From the NCBI GenBank assembly GCA_005885555.1, contig VAWN01000005.1, forward strand, positions 1-57,452: DNA of 57,452 nucleotides. Direction: 5' to 3'. This DNA comes from Actinomycetota bacterium. GTDB taxonomy: Bacteria; Actinomycetota; Actinomycetes; Mycobacteriales; Micromonosporaceae. This document shows, piece by piece, positions 1-8,785 of the stretch. Position numbers and translations under genes: made by a program. How positions within the stretch are numbered: the first letter of the stretch is position 1; each line of letters starts with the position of its first letter. The notes under the pieces are model-generated. The model ran no database searches, had not been told where the DNA came from, and saw only the letters and a program-made list of their open reading frames with translations.

Positions 1-240
1 TCAGGGCCTCAGCGACACCGCTGCCGACAAGCCCCCAAACCGCCGCAAGCCACCAAACCACAGCGTCACTCTACAGACCGCCAGCGGCGAGCGGACCCGC
101 CCGGCAGGGCGGCGATGATCAGGCCGTGCCCAGGCCGTCAGAGGCACACCAAGATCGACCGATGATGACCACCAGCAGCCGGAGACGCCCAGATCAGAAC
201 CGACGAGCCGTCCCCGGCCGCTGGTGGTCGATCCAACGAA
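1..240. other. Intergenic stretch, no gene recognised
   Basis: This is the region downstream of ftsX at the window edge. No convincing start codon with a ribosome binding site and no hairpin terminator was found on either strand. In many actinobacteria an M23 peptidase and smpB/ssrA follow ftsX. If they are present here, they lie beyond the left edge. Confidence 0.5.
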
Positions 241-1119
241 CTACTTCTTGATGTAGAAGCGCAGCGTGATCCACCCGGTGACACCGCTGACCACCGCCCC
301 GATCCCGACCAGGATCGGCGCCATCCACAGGATCCGACCCCAGCCCACCGGCGTGAGCAGTGAGGTCAGCGGTTTCAGCGTTCCGTCGATCAACCAGACC
401 TTGGCCGCCATCAACCCCAACGAGGCCACTACCGCGCCGATGATGCCGGCGAACATCGCCTCCAGGACGAACGGCGACTGGATGAACCAGTTGGACGCAC
501 CGACCAGCTTCATCACCGCCACTTCACGCCGGCGGCTGTACGCGGCGACCTGGATCGTGTTGCCGACCAGCAACAGGGCTGCGATGCCCTGGATGATGGC
601 GACCGCGAGGGCCATGTTCTGCGCCGCACCCAGTACCCCGAACACCTTGGCCAGCAGGCGCTGCTGGTCGAGTACGTCGTCGACACCGTCCCTGCCGCGG
701 TATGTGGCGGCGATCTGGTCGAACTGCTTGGGGTCCTTGAGCTTGACCCGGAAGGAGGCCGGCAGCGAGTCCGGCTTGGTCGCCTTGACCAGATCGGGGG
801 CGTCCTTGAACTGCACCTTGAACTTGTTGTACGCCTCCGTCTTGGTCTCGAACGTGACCGGCTGCTTGACCATCGGATCGTTGCGCAACTGCTCGGCCAG
901 TGCCTGCTGCTGCTGGTCGGTGGCGTCGTTCTTCAAGAAGATCGACACCTCGACCCGCTCGAAGTAGTACCCCTTCATGGCTTCGATCTGCTTGTACAGC
1001 ACCAGGCTCGCGCCCAGCATGGTGAGCGACACTGCCATTGTGATGATCATGGCGACGGTCATCGTGACGTTGCGCCAGAGGCCGACCATGACCTCCGACA
1101 GGACGTACTTGAAGCGCAT
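241..1119 (-). CDS. ftsX: Cell division protein FtsX, ABC-type permease subunit
   Basis: FtsX is the membrane partner of the ATPase FtsE. In actinobacteria the FtsEX complex is thought to transmit ATP hydrolysis across the membrane to activate peptidoglycan hydrolases at the septum. The 292-residue protein has the family layout: a first membrane helix at about residues 18-42, an extracellular domain to about 170, then three more helices ending in a short basic tail (RFYIKK). The region around residues 195-210 (SRRREVAVMKLVGAS) is the typical FtsX cytoplasmic loop that couples to FtsE. The gene lies 17 nt after ftsE and is surely co-transcribed with it. Length and order are normal. Confidence 0.96.
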   Translation of the reverse strand: MRFKYVLSEVMVGLWRNVTMTVAMIITMAVSLTMLGASLVLYKQIEAMKGYYFERVEVSIFLKNDATDQQQQALAEQLRNDPMVKQPVTFETKTEAYNKFKVQFKDAPDLVKATKPDSLPASFRVKLKDPKQFDQIAATYRGRDGVDDVLDQQRLLAKVFGVLGAAQNMALAVAIIQGIAALLLVGNTIQVAAYSRRREVAVMKLVGASNWFIQSPFVLEAMFAGIIGAVVASLGLMAAKVWLIDGTLKPLTSLLTPVGWGRILWMAPILVGIGAVVSGVTGWITLRFYIKK

Positions 1120-1136
1120 CGGTTCGGAGAGTCCTC

Positions 1137-1817
1137 TCAGCCGTAGACGCCACGGGGCTGGTCCCGGACGATCTTGCCGCTCTCGATCTCGATGACCCGG
1201 CGGCGCATCTGGTTCACGATGTTGGAGTCGTGGGTGACCATCACCACGGTCGTACCGGTGCGGTTGATCCGGTCCAGGAGTCGCATGATCTCGATCGACG
1301 TGTCCGGGTCGAGGTTACCGGTGGGCTCGTCGGCCAGCAGGATCAGCGGGCGGTTCACGAAGGCCCGGGCCACCGCGACCCGCTGCTGCTCGCCGCCGGA
1401 CAGCTCATGCGGGTACCGGTGCTCCTTGCCGCCCAGGCCGACCAGCTCGAGCACCTCGGGTACCACCCGCCGGGCCACGCCCTGCGACTTGCCGATGACC
1501 TCCAGCGCGAACGCGACGTTCTCGTACGCGGTCCGGTTGGGCAGCAGCCGGAAGTCCTGGAAGACGCAGCCGATCTGCCGGCGGAAGCCGGAGATCCGCC
1601 AGGACCGCAGCGCGGTGACGTCCTTCTCGTTGACGACCACCTTGCCCTTGGTGGGCTGGATCTCGTGCAGCAGCAGCTTGATGATCGTCGACTTACCCGA
1701 GCCGGACGGGCCGATGAAGAAGACGAAGTCGCCCTTCTCGATCGAGGTGGACACGTCGTCGAGCGACGGTCGCGAGGCCTTGGGGTAGGTCTTGGTGACA
1801 TGCTCGAGCCGAATCAC
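1137..1817 (-). CDS. ftsE: Cell division ATP-binding protein FtsE
   Basis: This is the ABC ATPase that pairs with FtsX. The 226-residue sequence contains a complete nucleotide-binding domain: Walker [10 protein letters not shown] near residue 36, Q-loop in VFQDFRLLP, signature LSGGEQQR, Walker [13 protein letters not shown] and the switch histidine in VTHDS. No catalytic residue is missing. The ATG start gives the family N-terminus [11 protein letters not shown]. Upstream, 92 nt separate it from the Rrf2 gene, so ftsEX could have its own promoter or read through from prfB. The order prfB-ftsE-ftsX is conserved in actinobacteria. Confidence 0.97.
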   Translation of the reverse strand: MIRLEHVTKTYPKASRPSLDDVSTSIEKGDFVFFIGPSGSGKSTIIKLLLHEIQPTKGKVVVNEKDVTALRSWRISGFRRQIGCVFQDFRLLPNRTAYENVAFALEVIGKSQGVARRVVPEVLELVGLGGKEHRYPHELSGGEQQRVAVARAFVNRPLILLADEPTGNLDPDTSIEIMRLLDRINRTGTTVVMVTHDSNIVNQMRRRVIEIESGKIVRDQPRGVYG

Positions 1818-1909
1818 GGGACGTCAGTCTACGCGCCGTGACGAGGACGCCAAACGCGGCGTGGGCGTTACAACCCACTCGGGGACGGTATGCCAGGAAG
1901 ATCGGCCGC

Positions 1910-2365
1910 TCAGCGGGGCTTCCACGCCGCACTGTCCGCGATCAGCCGGCGGACGTGGGCGGGCAGCCGGCCCTTGGCCACCTCGGCCAGGCTGACCTCG
2001 TCGAGTACCCGCCGGACCGCCGCCCGTACCGCGATCCACAGGTCCTGCAGGTGCGCCGCGCTGCCGTTGTAGCTGGTCTCCTCCGGCCGCATCCCGCGTA
2101 CCCCGGCCAGCGGCCCGTCCACCGCCCGCAGCACGTCGCCCACGTGGATCTCCGCGGGCGGCCGGGACAGTGCGTAGCCGCCGTCCACGCCGCGGGTGCT
2201 CTGCACCAGCCCGGTCCGGCGCAGGTCGGCCAGGATCGTCTCGAGGAACTTGCGCGGCAGCTCCTGCTCGGCGGCCAGCGCCTGGGCGGACACCGTCCGC
2301 GGGTATGCCACCGCCAGCGCCACCGCCGCCCGTACCGCGTAGTCGCCGCGTGCCGAGATCTGCAC
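1910..2365 (-). CDS. Rrf2 family transcriptional regulator, cysteine-free
   Basis: This 151-residue protein has the Rrf2 winged-helix layout: MQISARGDYAVRA at the N-terminus, a recognition region around residues 30-60 (ALAAEQELPRKFLETIL) and the wing signature GGYALSRP near 62-70. Iron-sulfur members such as IscR, NsrR and RsrR carry conserved cysteines after the wing. This protein contains no cysteine at all, so an Fe-S sensing mode like theirs is unlikely and its signal is unknown. The chosen start is a GTG just 5 nt after the prfB stop, which implies translation coupled to prfB. The gene sits between prfB and ftsE, where I know no conserved Rrf2 gene. Confidence 0.88.
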   Translation of the reverse strand: MQISARGDYAVRAAVALAVAYPRTVSAQALAAEQELPRKFLETILADLRRTGLVQSTRGVDGGYALSRPPAEIHVGDVLRAVDGPLAGVRGMRPEETSYNGSAAHLQDLWIAVRAAVRRVLDEVSLAEVAKGRLPAHVRRLIADSAAWKPR

Positions 2366-2370
2366 GGCGA

Positions 2371-3495
2371 TCAGCCTGTCCCACGCTCGCGCCGCTTGCG
2401 CCAGCGGATGCCGGCCTCGATGAACTTGTCGATCTCGCCGTCGAACACCGCCGACGGGTTGCCGGTCTCGTACTCGGTGCGCAGGTCCTTCACCATCTGG
2501 TACGGGTGCAGGACGTAGGAGCGCATCTGATCGCCCCAGGAGCCGGCGACGTCGCCCCGGATCGCGTCCATCTTGGCATGTTCCTCGGCCCGCTTGACGG
2601 CCAGCAGCTTGGCCTTGAGGACGGTCATCGCGGTCGCCTTGTTCTGCAGCTGGGAACGCTCGTTCTGGCAGCTGACCACGATCCCGGTGGGCAGGTGGGT
2701 GATCCGGACCGCCGAGTCGGTGGTGTTCACGCCCTGGCCGCCCGGGCCGGAGGAGCGGTACACGTCGATGCGCAGGTCGTCCTCGGGGATGTCGATCTGG
2801 TCGGTCTGCTCGACGACGGGTACCACCTCGACCGCGGCGAAGCTGGTCTGCCGGCGGCCCTGGTTGTCGAACGGGCTGATCCGCACCAGCCGGTGGGTAC
2901 CGCCTTCGACGGACAGGGTGCCGTAGGCGTACGGCTGCTTGACCGCGAAGGTCGCTGACTTGATCCCGGCCTCCTCCGCGTAGGAGGTGTCGTAGACCTC
3001 GGTCGGGTACCCGTGCCGCTCCGCCCACCGCAGGTACATCCGCATGAGCATCTCGGCGAAGTCGGCGGCGTCCACGCCACCGGCGCCGGAGCGGATCGTG
3101 ACCAGCGCCTCGCGCGCGTCGTACTCGCCGGACAGCAGCGTCCGGATCTCCAGTTCCTCGATGGCCTTGCTGAGCTCGATGATCTCGGTGCCCACCTCGG
3201 CCAGCGAGCCGGCGTCGTCCTCGGACTCGGCCAGTTCCAGCAGGACACCCGCGTCGTCGAGCCGCGAACGCAGCCGTTCCAGCCGGTTGATCTCACCCTG
3301 CGCGTACGACAGTCGCGAGGTGACCTGCTGCGCCCGGGCCTGGTCGTCCCACAGGTCCGGCACCGAGGCGGCCCGCTCCAGCTCCTCCTTGTCCTTGCGC
3401 AGCCGGTCCACGTCCAGCACCGATTCGATGTTGCGCAGGGTGTTGTCGAGGGTCTTGAGCTGTTCGGCGAAGTCAGCAGCGGTCACGGCAGTCAA
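2371..3495 (-). CDS. prfB: Peptide chain release factor 2 (RF2)
   Basis: RF2 recognises UGA and UAA stop codons and triggers peptidyl-tRNA hydrolysis on the ribosome. The stop-codon recognition tripeptide SPF (in [14 protein letters not shown]) and the catalytic GGQ loop ([16 protein letters not shown]) are both present. The frame is open from the N-terminus to the end, so the programmed +1 frameshift used by E. coli prfB is absent, as in many actinobacteria. The start shown is TTG. A GTG three codons later, at 3486, is equally possible because neither has a clear Shine-Dalgarno sequence. It heads the cluster with the Rrf2 gene and ftsEX. Confidence 0.96.
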   Translation of the reverse strand: MTAVTAADFAEQLKTLDNTLRNIESVLDVDRLRKDKEELERAASVPDLWDDQARAQQVTSRLSYAQGEINRLERLRSRLDDAGVLLELAESEDDAGSLAEVGTEIIELSKAIEELEIRTLLSGEYDAREALVTIRSGAGGVDAADFAEMLMRMYLRWAERHGYPTEVYDTSYAEEAGIKSATFAVKQPYAYGTLSVEGGTHRLVRISPFDNQGRRQTSFAAVEVVPVVEQTDQIDIPEDDLRIDVYRSSGPGGQGVNTTDSAVRITHLPTGIVVSCQNERSQLQNKATAMTVLKAKLLAVKRAEEHAKMDAIRGDVAGSWGDQMRSYVLHPYQMVKDLRTEYETGNPSAVFDGEIDKFIEAGIRWRKRRERGTG

Positions 3496-3520
3496 GCCTA
3501 CGCGGAGGCACGCGCGGCAC

Positions 3521-4042
3521 TCAGGCGGTCGGTGCCGCCTTCAGCCAGGCGAGCGCCGCGCGGTGGTACCCGACGGCGAACTCCAGCGCGGCGGCGGCGT
3601 GCTCGTCCCCGTCGCGGCGCAGTTCCTTGGCCGCTTCCCGGGCCTCGTTCAGTGCCGCGTTGTGGTAGGCGGTCGCCTGGTCGTACGCCGACTTGAGCTG
3701 GGCTGCCGACTGGTGCCTGCCGAACGCGACGCGCAGCGCGACCGGGTTGCGGACCGCGTCGCGACCGGGATCCTCGGACAGCCACCGGGTGAACGCGCGC
3801 TTGCCGGCGGGAGTGATCGAGTATGGCTGGCTCGACCGGGGACCGGGCTTGCCCAGCTTGACGTATCCGGCCTGGGCCAGTGCCGGTAACTCGCGGTACA
3901 CCTGGCTGCGCGTCATCGACCAGTAGGGGCCCAGCCGCTTCTGGGCTGCCGCCATCAACTGCCCGCCCGTCATGGGACCCTCGTGCAGCAGACCCAGTAA
4001 GGCAGCCGCGGTTGGGTTGATTCCAGAATCCGCCATGCCCAT
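3521..4042 (-). CDS. PadR family transcriptional regulator
   Basis: The N-terminal half is a PadR winged helix: [20 protein letters not shown], then [21 protein letters not shown] as recognition helix, then a wing ending in [15 protein letters not shown]. The C-terminal half (from about residue 100) is the alpha-helical dimerisation domain seen in PadR-s2 proteins. The frame stays open upstream to 4156, but the family fold begins near [11 protein letters not shown], so I chose the ATG at 4042. The ATG at 4036 is an alternative. The gene lies 25 nt from prfB and diverges from the sugar operon across about 245 nt. The target is unknown. Confidence 0.85.
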   Translation of the reverse strand: MGMADSGINPTAAALLGLLHEGPMTGGQLMAAAQKRLGPYWSMTRSQVYRELPALAQAGYVKLGKPGPRSSQPYSITPAGKRAFTRWLSEDPGRDAVRNPVALRVAFGRHQSAAQLKSAYDQATAYHNAALNEAREAAKELRRDGDEHAAAALEFAVGYHRAALAWLKAAPTA

Positions 4043-4256
4043 ACGCTGCCACTTCGCGGCCGTCTCGTCCAGGATTTCGGGCAAGTGGCTCCATTGTGCA
4101 CAGTCGCGGTGCGACAGTCCGCTTAGGACAGTCGCGGCCCGTCGAGTGACAATCATCGATCCCTGTCATCGGCGCCGGGGAACCCGACGGCCGACCCGAT
4201 CCCCGCCGGACGGGGGTTGACCCACGGGTAGGCCCGTCATAGTGTGGCGAGCATTA

Positions 4257-4275
4257 GTTAGTCAATTTGTCTAAC
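4257..4275. promoter_or_regulatory. Inverted repeat, candidate operator of the ROK regulator
   Basis: GTTAG and CTAAC form an inverted repeat with a 9-nt AT-rich gap, ending 14 nt before the ROK start codon. The element stands out in an otherwise GC-rich window. ROK repressors commonly autoregulate from such sites, so control of the downstream sugar operon is a reasonable inference. Confidence 0.55.
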
Positions 4276-4288
4276 AGATGGAGTTCGA

Positions 4289-5455
4289 TTGGTTCGCCTG
4301 GCCGGCTCAGCCAAGCTGCTGCGCGCGATGAACGAGAGCGCAGCGCTCGGCCACCTGCTTGACGGCGGCTCGCTCACCCGCAATGACCTGCGCGAACTGA
4401 CCGGGCTCTCCAAGCCCACCACGTCCGAGGTGCTGCGCCGGCTCACCGAGGCGGGCCTCGCCGTGGTGACCGGGCACACCTCCGGCGGTCCCGGTCCGAA
4501 CGCGGAGATCTACGCGGCCAACCCGGACGCGGCCTACGCGGTCGCGGTTTCGCTGCGCGAGACTGTGGTCACCCCGCGGCCGGCGCTGGCCGTCGCGCTC
4601 AGCGATCTCACCGGTACCACGCGGGCGCGCGCCGAGCTGGCCGTGGACCTCGACGGCGGCAGCCTCGCGGAGACCATCCGCGCCGCCATCGTCGGCCAGT
4701 GCGCCGATGCGGGGGTACCGGTGCATCGGGTGCGCCAGGTGCAGCTGGCGGTACCGGGGGCCTACAACCCGCGCACCGATCGGATCCACCACGTCCACGT
4801 GCCCGGCCTCGACCGGCCCGGCCTGGTCGCCGACCTGCGCCACGCCCTCGGGGTACCGGTGCTCGTGGACAACGATGTCAACCTGGCCGCGGTGGCCGAG
4901 CGCCGCCGCGGTGTGGCCGGCACGGCGGACAGCTTCGTCCTGCTCTGGTTCGGCGAGGGCCTGGGGCTCGCCATCGACCTGGGCGGGACCCTGCTGCGCG
5001 GGGCCAGCGGCGGGGCCGGGGAGATCGGATACATCACGCTCGGCCTCTCCCCGGCCACCGGCCCGCAACCGGACCTGCACGACGTGATCGGCGGGCATGC
5101 GGTACTCGCGCTGGCCAAGGAGCACGGCATCGACGCCGACACGCCCGGCGGGGCGGTCGCGCAGGCCACCCCGGCGATGCTCGCCGAGCTCGCCGCGCGG
5201 ATCGCCGTCGGGCTGGCCGTGGTCATCGCCGTGCTCGATCCCGCACTCGTCGTCCTGGCCGGCGAGGTCGGCCAGGCCGGCGGCCCGGCGCTACAGGACG
5301 CGGTCGCGGCCGCGACCGGTACCGTCGGGTCACCTGGTACCCGGATCGCCGTCACCGGCATAGCCGATGACGCGGTGCTGCTCGGCGCTCTGGACGCCGC
5401 GCTGGCCGAGGTCCGCGAAGAGCTCATCCACAACCTGCACAAACTGACCAGTTAG
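4289..5455 (+). CDS. ROK family transcriptional repressor of the sugar operon
   Basis: The protein has an N-terminal winged helix (residues about 15-65, with the helix LTGLSKPTTSEVLRRLTEAG) followed by a sugar-kinase-like ROK domain. The ROK signature is seen as FGEGLGLAIDLGGTLLRGAS and GGAGEIGYITLG. The usual zinc-binding CxCGxxGC loop near residue 255 is not present: that region reads GLSPATGPQPDLHDVIGG. Zinc-dependent effector sensing may therefore be altered. The start is TTG at 4289, with GGAG about 6 nt upstream. Its stop overlaps the Shine-Dalgarno of the binding-protein gene, so it is the first gene of the operon. It likely represses the operon until the imported sugar binds. Confidence 0.9.
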   Translation: MVRLAGSAKLLRAMNESAALGHLLDGGSLTRNDLRELTGLSKPTTSEVLRRLTEAGLAVVTGHTSGGPGPNAEIYAANPDAAYAVAVSLRETVVTPRPALAVALSDLTGTTRARAELAVDLDGGSLAETIRAAIVGQCADAGVPVHRVRQVQLAVPGAYNPRTDRIHHVHVPGLDRPGLVADLRHALGVPVLVDNDVNLAAVAERRRGVAGTADSFVLLWFGEGLGLAIDLGGTLLRGASGGAGEIGYITLGLSPATGPQPDLHDVIGGHAVLALAKEHGIDADTPGGAVAQATPAMLAELAARIAVGLAVVIAVLDPALVVLAGEVGQAGGPALQDAVAAATGTVGSPGTRIAVTGIADDAVLLGALDAALAEVREELIHNLHKLTS

Positions 5456-5464
5456 GAGCCCCAC

Positions 5465-6790
5465 TTGTCCCCGTTACGGCGTGGCGCCGCCCTCGCCGCC
5501 AGTCTGCTCGTCGCGGCCGCCCTCGCGGCCGGGTGCGTGCCGAGGCCACCCCGGGAGACGATCGCGCCGCCCGGCAGCGTCGCCTCCGGCACGATCGAGT
5601 TCTGGCACTTCTTCAGCGACCGGGAAGCCGACGCGATCCAACAGGCGGTCGACCGGTTCGAGGCAAAGTTCCCCCAGGTCAAGGTCGTCGTCAGGGCGGG
5701 GCAGGACGACGACAAGACCACCCAGGCGATCGGCGCCGGTCAGGGTCCCGACGTCGCCCTGTCCGGTACCACCGACAACGTCGGCAAATTCTGCTCGACC
5801 GGCGCGTGGCGCAACCTGACCCCCTACCTGGAGCGCGACCACGTCGACCTGAGCGACGTCCCGCAACTGGTCCAGCAGTACACCACGTACGAGGACCGGC
5901 GGTGCGCGATGCCGCTGCTCGCCGACGCGTACGGGCTGTACTACAACAAGAAGCTGTTCGCCGAGGCGGGCATCGACGCCCCGCCGAGGACCCTCACCCA
6001 GCTCGCCTACGACGCGAAGCAGCTGACCAAGCGGGGCACCGACGGCAACCTGGAGCAGGTCGGCTTCGACCCGCTGTCCGGGTTCTACGAGAACTCGGTC
6101 GCGCACTTCGCGGTACTGACCGGCGCGCGCTGGATGGACGAGGACGGTCGTTCCATCCTCGGCGCCGACCCGGCCTGGAAGACGCTGCTGAACTGGCAGA
6201 AGTCGATGATCGACTTCTACGGGTACGAGAACATCCGCAAGTTCCAGTCCACCTTCGGCGACGAGGGCAGCGCCGACAACGCGTTCGAGAAGGGTCAGGT
6301 GGCGATGAACATCGACGGCGAGTGGCGGATCGCGTCGATCGCCGCCGACGAGCCGGCCGATCTCGACTGGGGCGTGGCGCCGCTGCCCGTAGCCGACAAC
6401 CGGCCGGACCTGTACGGCTCCGGGTTCGTCGTGGGCAACGTCATGGGCGTCGCCCGTAACAGCCACAACCCGGAGGCCGCCTGGCAGTTCGTGAAGTTTC
6501 TGAGCACCGACACCGACACCGTCGTGTCGCTGGCCAACGTGATCAAGAACGTGCCCACGCTGACCAGCGCGCTGCGCTCGCCGGCGCTGACCAGCGACGC
6601 CAACTTCAAGATCTTCCTGAACATCTCCGGCAACCCGAAGTCGAGCACCTCGCCGCTGTCCGCCAACGGCACCGCATACCAGGACCTCGCGCAGGCCTTC
6701 GTCAACGACTGGCAGGCCGGCAAGGTGGGCAACCTGGATCGCGGGCTGCGCAAGCTCGACGACACCATCAACCAGGCATTGGGCGAGTAG
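5465..6790 (+). CDS. ABC transporter sugar-binding lipoprotein
   Basis: This is an extracytoplasmic family 1 solute-binding protein for a carbohydrate importer. The 441-residue product begins with a lipoprotein signal peptide whose lipobox LAAGC places the lipidated cysteine near residue 24. The mature part starts with GTIEFWHFFSDREADAI, the usual first strand of the MalE-like fold, and contains YGLYYNKKLFAEAGI and the WQFVKFLST segment typical of the family. The start is TTG with a clear AGGAG that overlaps the ROK stop codon. Two nucleotides separate it from the first permease gene. The substrate cannot be read from sequence; the neighbours suggest a disaccharide or amino-sugar glycoside. 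Confidence 0.93.
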   Translation: MSPLRRGAALAASLLVAAALAAGCVPRPPRETIAPPGSVASGTIEFWHFFSDREADAIQQAVDRFEAKFPQVKVVVRAGQDDDKTTQAIGAGQGPDVALSGTTDNVGKFCSTGAWRNLTPYLERDHVDLSDVPQLVQQYTTYEDRRCAMPLLADAYGLYYNKKLFAEAGIDAPPRTLTQLAYDAKQLTKRGTDGNLEQVGFDPLSGFYENSVAHFAVLTGARWMDEDGRSILGADPAWKTLLNWQKSMIDFYGYENIRKFQSTFGDEGSADNAFEKGQVAMNIDGEWRIASIAADEPADLDWGVAPLPVADNRPDLYGSGFVVGNVMGVARNSHNPEAAWQFVKFLSTDTDTVVSLANVIKNVPTLTSALRSPALTSDANFKIFLNISGNPKSSTSPLSANGTAYQDLAQAFVNDWQAGKVGNLDRGLRKLDDTINQALGE

Positions 6791-6792
6791 CC

Positions 6793-7794
6793 ATGACGAC
6801 AACCACGACCTCGCACCACGCCGCCACCCGCGAGCTGGCAGTGCAGCCGCGCCGCCGTCCCGCCGCCTTCAGCCGCCGTACCCGGCACGGGTTCACCGTG
6901 CTGTCCTTCATGGCGCCGGCGCTGATCGGCATCCTCGCCTTCCTGGTGTACCCGTTGCTGTCCGCGCTGTACTTCTCGTTCACCAGGTTCAACCTGCTGA
7001 CCCCGCCGACCTGGGTGGGGCTGCGTAACTACGGCGCCATGCTGCACGACGCCAACCTGCTCAAGGCCGTGGAGAACACGCTGTGGCTGGTGGCCATCAT
7101 GGTGCCGGCGCAGGTGCTGTTCGGCCTCGGCGCCGGCATGCTGGTCGCCAGCGTGCGCCGGGGCACCTCCTTCTACCGGACGGTGTTCTACCTGCCCGCG
7201 CTGGTACCGCCGGTGGCCGGCGCGCTGGCCTTCGTGTACATCCTCAAGCCCGGCGCCGGACCGGTGAACCGGATGCTGTCCGCCGTCGGCATCGACGGGC
7301 CGCTGTGGTTCAACGACCCAACCTGGGCCAAGCCGTCGCTGACCCTGCTCGCCCTGTGGGGCATCGGCAACACGATGGTCATCTTCCTCGCGGCGCTGCT
7401 GGACGTGCCGGCCAACCTGCACGAGGCGGCCGCGCTGGACGGAGCGACGGGGTGGCAACGGTTCCGGCTGGTGACCCTGCCGACGCTGTCTCCGGTCATC
7501 GCGTTCTCGGCGATCACCGGAGTCATCGCCGCGCTGCAGTACTTCACCCAGGCGGCGGTCGCGGCGTCCGCGGCCAACGGCGAAGCCAACACCGGCGGCG
7601 GCAGCGTGGCCTCGGCGTTCGGCGACCCCGAGGGCTCGACGTTCACGTATCCGCTGTGGCTGTACCTGAAGGGCTTCAAATACAACAAGCTCGGCTATGC
7701 CAGCGCGATGGCGATCGTGCTGTTCGTGGTCGCGTTCACCGTCGTGGCGATCGTGATCCGGCGCAGCCGCTCCCTTTCCGGGGAGCAGTCATGA
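6793..7794 (+). CDS. ABC sugar transporter permease, MalF/UgpA type
   Basis: The 333-residue protein has six predicted membrane helices after a basic cytoplasmic N-terminus. The ABC permease EAA loop is seen as EAAALDGATGWQRFRLVTLPTLSPVI (read in two parts, residues about 215-240), which contacts the ATPase. No ATPase gene is present in the operon. As in many actinobacterial sugar importers, a shared MsiK-type ATPase elsewhere would energise it. Its stop codon overlaps the ATG of a 31-codon open frame by 4 nt instead of overlapping the second permease directly. Confidence 0.93.
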   Translation: MTTTTTSHHAATRELAVQPRRRPAAFSRRTRHGFTVLSFMAPALIGILAFLVYPLLSALYFSFTRFNLLTPPTWVGLRNYGAMLHDANLLKAVENTLWLVAIMVPAQVLFGLGAGMLVASVRRGTSFYRTVFYLPALVPPVAGALAFVYILKPGAGPVNRMLSAVGIDGPLWFNDPTWAKPSLTLLALWGIGNTMVIFLAALLDVPANLHEAAALDGATGWQRFRLVTLPTLSPVIAFSAITGVIAALQYFTQAAVAASAANGEANTGGGSVASAFGDPEGSTFTYPLWLYLKGFKYNKLGYASAMAIVLFVVAFTVVAIVIRRSRSLSGEQS

Positions 7795-7886
7795 CCGAGC
7801 CAACTGGCACGAGCTGCGGGCCAACTGGCACGAGCTCCGGCGCCGGGCGCCTTCGCTCCCGGCCGGCTGCGGGAGGCGGCGCATGA
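7791..7886 (+). CDS. 31-residue linker open frame between two permease genes
   Basis: The short frame starts at an ATG that overlaps the stop of the first permease as ATGA. Its own TGA overlaps the ATG of the second permease, again as ATGA. The product is Gly/Ser/Thr-rich with an internal 7-residue duplication (PTGTS repeated), which reflects the 17-nt direct repeat at 7799-7815 and 7820-7836 (period 21). It is not a protein I recognise. It may exist only to keep ribosomes moving between the two permease genes. Confidence 0.5.
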   Translation: MTEPTGTSCGPTGTSSGAGRLRSRPAAGGGA

Positions 7887-8785
7887 CCCAACTCGCTCCC
7901 CCGCGCGCACACAGCCACCGGCGGGTACCACCGCCCCGCAGCGGGTACGCGGCCCGGCGGCGCCGTCGCGCCCTGCTGCTGTTCATCGCCCAGCACAGCG
8001 TCGCGATCGCGCTGTGCATCATGTTCCTCAGCCCGTTCGTGTTCATCGTGCTGACCTCGTTCATGTCCAGCAGCCAGTCGCTGTCCAGCCACTACTGGCC
8101 GCACAGCTGGCATCCGGGCAACTACCTCGCGGTGTTCCGCAAGACGGACATGCCGCGGTACCTGTGGAACACCGTCCTCTACGCCGGACTGGGCACGATC
8201 TTCACGATCGCGTCCAGCGTGCCGGCGGCGTATGCGCTGGCGAAGCTGCGCTGGCCCGGCCGGAAGGTGGCGTTCCTCGCGGTCATCTGCATGATGCTGC
8301 TGCCGCCGCAGATCACCGCGGTACCGCTGTACTCCATGTGGGCCTACTACGGCCTGACCGGTACGTTGTGGCCGCTGATCCTGCCGTCGCTGTTCGGCGA
8401 CGCGTTCTCCATCTTCCTGCTGCGCCAGTTCATGCTCACCATCCCGGACGAGTACCTGGACACGGCGCGGGTGGACGGCTGCGGCGAGTGGCGGACGCTG
8501 TTCAAGGTGGTGTGGCCGATGGCCCGGCCGGGCATCGCGGCGACCGCGATGTTCCAGTTCTTCTACGCCTGGAACGACTACTACGGGCCGTTCCTGTACG
8601 CCAGCGAGAACCAGGCGAACTGGACGGTCTCCCTGGGGATCGCGTCATTCCGGAGCCTCCACGCGGTCGCGTGGAACCTGGTCACCGCGGCGACGGTGTT
8701 CGCCATCGTCCCGGTGGTCGTCGTCTTCTTCTTCGCGCAGAAGGCGTTTGTCCAAGGTGTCACCCTGACTGGAGTAAAGGGATGA
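7883..8785 (+). CDS. ABC sugar transporter permease, MalG type
   Basis: This is the second membrane subunit of the sugar importer. Six membrane helices are evident, starting with LLLFIAQHSVAIALCIMFLS near residue 30. The EAA-loop equivalent is EYLDTARVDGCGEWRTLFKV followed by VWPMARPGIA. The N-terminus of about 30 residues is basic and cytoplasmic. The stop codon overlaps the GH4 start as ATGA. It forms a heterodimer with the upstream permease. Confidence 0.93.
   Translation: MTQLAPPRAHSHRRVPPPRSGYAARRRRRALLLFIAQHSVAIALCIMFLSPFVFIVLTSFMSSSQSLSSHYWPHSWHPGNYLAVFRKTDMPRYLWNTVLYAGLGTIFTIASSVPAAYALAKLRWPGRKVAFLAVICMMLLPPQITAVPLYSMWAYYGLTGTLWPLILPSLFGDAFSIFLLRQFMLTIPDEYLDTARVDGCGEWRTLFKVVWPMARPGIAATAMFQFFYAWNDYYGPFLYASENQANWTVSLGIASFRSLHAVAWNLVTAATVFAIVPVVVVFFFAQKAFVQGVTLTGVKG

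Noticed and set aside
1-240. smpB or ssrA following ftsX
   Set aside because: No tmRNA-like ends or SmpB start could be recognised in the 240 nt available.
2371-3495. Programmed frameshift in prfB
   Set aside because: The RF2 frame is open from the start and no in-frame UGA with a slippery CUU occurs near codon 25.
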